Assembly: GCA_025450615.1 (NCBI GenBank)
Contig: JANWHC010000030.1
Location: 1 to 14,414 of the forward strand
Length of the DNA stretch: 14,414 nt
From: Minisyncoccota bacterium
Lineage (GTDB): Bacteria; Patescibacteriota; Minisyncoccia; Phycocordibacterales; DATDWN01
Direction: 5' to 3'
In this document: piece after piece, positions 11,971 through 14,414 of the stretch
Numbering within the stretch: the first letter of the stretch is position 1
Layout of the letters: every line of letters starts with the position of its first letter
Notes under the pieces: generated by a model
Database searches by the model: none
Told to the model about the DNA's origin: nothing
Seen by the model: only the letters and a program-made list of their open reading frames with translations
Program-made: the position numbers and the translations under genes

Positions 11971-14414
11971 TTAAAGACAAATCAAAGAGGCGATCGAATC
12001 CCCGTCACGTAGTTTCATAATTCGTACACCTTGAGTTTGGCGTCCAAGAACTGGGATCTCTTTTGCGTCTACTCGGATCACTTGTGATTTTTTAGAAATA
12101 GCTACGATTTCGCCCTCACCTTCTTTGAAAACTTTTGCAGAGATTAGATTTCCAGTTTTTGAAGTAACTTTTGCGGTTTTTACTCCAGATCCACCACGAT
12201 TTTGTATTTTGTATTCGTCGATATCAGTACATTTACCGTATCCATTTGCAGAAATAACCATGATAGATGCATTGTTTAGTTCATGAGGCACAGCTTCAGC
12301 AGAAATAACCACATCACCTTTTCCTAGCTTTATTCCGCGTACTCCCATCGCTGTTCGGCCCATTTCTCGAATATCTGACTCTTTAAAATGAATAGACTGG
12401 CCTTTTTCAGTGATAATAGCGACTGTATCTTTTTTGTGTGTAAATGAAGCAGAGATCAAAGCATCCCCATCTTCGAGTTTAATAGCAATAATTCCTGAAA
12501 TTCGAACATCTAAGAAACTTGTTGTAGCAACTTTTTTAGCAATACCGTGTTTTGTTACCATAAGTAGGGAACTCTCTTCACCTTTTACTTTTTTCGGCAT
12601 TGGCAAGATAGAAGTGATTTTTTCTCCTTCTGAAAGTGGCAAGAAGTTCATAACTGACTTTCCTTTTGTCGCACGACGACCTTCAGGGATATCATACATT
12701 TTTGTTTGATAAACTTTTCCCTTATCAGTAAAGAACAGAAGATCAGAATGAGTTGAAGTAATGAGAAGCATCGTCACAAAATCTTCTTCTTTTGTATCCA
12801 AATCGACAACACCAACTCCCCCACGTTTTTGTTTTCTAAATTCGTCAGGATTTGTTCGTTTGATATATCCTCCAGCAGTTAACACAAGCGCATTTTCTTC
12901 ATCTGGCACCAAATCTTCAACAGAAAGAACTTGTGCTCCGCCTTTTATAATGCGAGTTCGTCTTTCATCCGCATATTTTTCTTTTATTTCTTTTGACTCG
13001 TCTTTGATTATTCCCAAAATTTTCTTTGAAGAGCCTAAGATTGATTTCATTTCCTCGATAAAAAGCTGAACTGCTTTCAGCTCATCCTCAACTTTCTTTC
13101 GCTCAAGTCCAGCAAGGCGAGAAAGTTTCATTTCCAAAATAGCTGTAGCCTGAATAGCTGAAAACCTAAACTCAGCCATGAGTTTTTTGTGTGCTTCTGG
13201 AGTGTCTTTTGATCCGCGAATTAGTTTTATGATTGCGTCGATATGGTCGAGCGCTTTTTTAAGACCGAGTAAGATGTGTTCTCGCTCTTCTGCCTTTCTA
13301 AGGTCATATTCAGTGCGTCTTTTTATAACAGTTATACGATGAGCGATAAACTCTTCCAAAATTCCCTTTAATGAAACTGTTTCTGGTACTCCGTTTACTA
13401 AAGCTACCATGTTGTAATGGAAAGATTCTTCAAGCTGGGTGTGTTTATACAAAGAATTCAAAATAGTTTGAGGATGTCCGCCACCTTTTAGGTCAATAAC
13501 GATTCGAATATCTTTTGCAGACTCGTCTCGAAGACCTTTGATACCTTCGATTTTCTTTTCTCGAACTAAGTCAGCGATTTTTGTAATAAGGTTTGCTTTG
13601 TTTACTCGGTAAGGAATAGAAGTGATGACGATTTGGAAATTTCCAGCTTTATTTTCGACAACTTCAGCTTCACCGCGAACAACAACACCTCCTTTTCCGT
13701 GAGCATAAGCATGATTTATATCTTTTTGGTTGAAAGCAAGGCCTCCGATAGGAAAATCTGGACCTTTTACGAATTGCAAAAGATCTTCTGTAGTCGCGTC
13801 TTTGTTATCTACTAGATATGTAACAGCATCCATCACCTCGCCTAAGTTGTGTGGAGGAATATTTGTGGCCATTCCCACCGCGATTCCTAAAGTTCCGTTT
13901 AAAAGTAAATTTGGAACACGTGTTGGTAAAACTTTTGGTTCTTTTTTAGTTCCGTCATAGTTTGGAATAAAATCTACAGTTTCTTTTTCAATATCTCGCA
14001 AAAGTTCAGCGGCGAGTTTAGACATTTTTGACTCAGTATATCGGTAAGCAGCAGCATTATCTCCGTCGATTGAACCAAAGTTTCCTTGTCCGATGATGAG
14101 TGGATATCGCATTGCGAAATCCTGTGCCATTTTCACCATAGAGTCGTAAACGGCAACGTCACCATGCGGGTGATAGTTTCCAATCACATCTCCAACAACC
14201 GTCGCAGATTTTCGAGTCTTGCCGGCAAAAGTTAGGTTAGCCTCACTCATTGAAAACAGAATTCTTCGGTGTACAGGTTTTAGTCCATCGCGAATATCTG
14301 GCAGCGCTCGGTCAGTAATAACTGACATCGCGTAGTCGATAAAAGAGGTTTTCATCTCAAGAGTAATTTCTTGAGGAATGATGTTTACATGTTTCGGAAT
14401 CACCGCCTCTCCGC
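11971..14414 (-). CDS. gyrA: DNA gyrase subunit A
   Basis: The ATP-independent cutting and wrapping subunit of gyrase, which introduces negative supercoils with GyrB. At least 810 aa are visible. [18 protein letters not shown] and [19 protein letters not shown] mark the winged-helix breakage domain, with catalytic Arg121-Tyr122. The coiled-coil domain follows (~360-480). The C-terminal beta-propeller begins near 500 and has a GyrA box QKRGGVG at 525-531, which favours gyrase over ParC. A GTG at 14403 is a possible start (GGAG upstream at ~14409-14412), but the frame is open to the window edge, so the true start may be outside. Position 83, Ser in E. coli, is Val here. The protein ends without an acidic tail. 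The 219 nt downstream hold the palindrome and no clear U-tailed terminator. Confidence 0.97.
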   Translation of the reverse strand, partial: GEAVIPKHVNIIPQEITLEMKTSFIDYAMSVITDRALPDIRDGLKPVHRRILFSMSEANLTFAGKTRKSATVVGDVIGNYHPHGDVAVYDSMVKMAQDFAMRYPLIIGQGNFGSIDGDNAAAYRYTESKMSKLAAELLRDIEKETVDFIPNYDGTKKEPKVLPTRVPNLLLNGTLGIAVGMATNIPPHNLGEVMDAVTYLVDNKDATTEDLLQFVKGPDFPIGGLAFNQKDINHAYAHGKGGVVVRGEAEVVENKAGNFQIVITSIPYRVNKANLITKIADLVREKKIEGIKGLRDESAKDIRIVIDLKGGGHPQTILNSLYKHTQLEESFHYNMVALVNGVPETVSLKGILEEFIAHRITVIKRRTEYDLRKAEEREHILLGLKKALDHIDAIIKLIRGSKDTPEAHKKLMAEFRFSAIQATAILEMKLSRLAGLERKKVEDELKAVQLFIEEMKSILGSSKKILGIIKDESKEIKEKYADERRTRIIKGGAQVLSVEDLVPDEENALVLTAGGYIKRTNPDEFRKQKRGGVGVVDLDTKEEDFVTMLLITSTHSDLLFFTDKGKVYQTKMYDIPEGRRATKGKSVMNFLPLSEGEKITSILPMPKKVKGEESSLLMVTKHGIAKKVATTSFLDVRISGIIAIKLEDGDALISASFTHKKDTVAIITEKGQSIHFKESDIREMGRTAMGVRGIKLGKGDVVISAEAVPHELNNASIMVISANGYGKCTDIDEYKIQNRGGSGVKTAKVTSKTGNLISAKVFKEGEGEIVAISKKSQVIRVDAKEIPVLGRQTQGVRIMKLRDGDSIASLICL

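Overview
The window looks like a chromosomal segment of a Patescibacteria/CPR bacterium, most likely of the Parcubacteria side. Reasons: an AT-rich background with tight gene packing; many AT-rich genes with no clear Shine-Dalgarno sequence; small secreted proteins combining a signal peptide, a peptidoglycan-binding domain and fibronectin-III-like repeats; and a tandem array of the two-helix VirB2/TrbC-like 'T4SS pilin' proteins typical of CPR genomes. TGA acts as a stop (5809-5811), so this is not a recoded Gracilibacteria-type genome. The taxonomic call is an inference from gene content; no 16S rRNA gene is present.

Layout. 1-903 (+) is the 3' part of a large secreted protein with Ig-like domains. 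It converges, over two bidirectional terminator hairpins, on a minus-strand surface-protein group (1014-2702): a membrane-anchored double-FN3 protein, a 44-aa charged protein, and a signal-peptide/peptidoglycan-binding/FN3 protein. 2913-4329 (+) is a PAS/HisKA_2 histidine kinase overlapping a stand-alone receiver-domain response regulator. 4409-6998 (+) is a self-contained two-gene unit of much higher GC, with its own consensus promoter, good Shine-Dalgarno sites and strong terminators. It encodes a three-helix SPFH/band-7-like protein and a membrane-anchored lytic-transglycosylase-like protein.

7063-11751 (-) is a long compact operon, read from right to left: class I SAM methyltransferase, membrane-anchored solute-binding protein, then seven VirB2-like pilin paralogues. 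Most gaps are 1-11 nt. Two longer gaps inside the array each carry a duplicated promoter module: a perfect DnaA-box sequence, exactly 29 nt, then a perfect TATAAT. 11971-14414 (-) is gyrA, probably cut at its 5' end by the window edge. A 118-bp imperfect palindrome lies between gyrA and the operon.

How it may work together (inference): the pilin array, the anchored solute-binding protein and possibly the lytic transglycosylase across the convergent terminators suggest an envelope-spanning filament or uptake apparatus. No ATPase, coupling protein or ABC permease is encoded in the window, so any such machine must be completed elsewhere.
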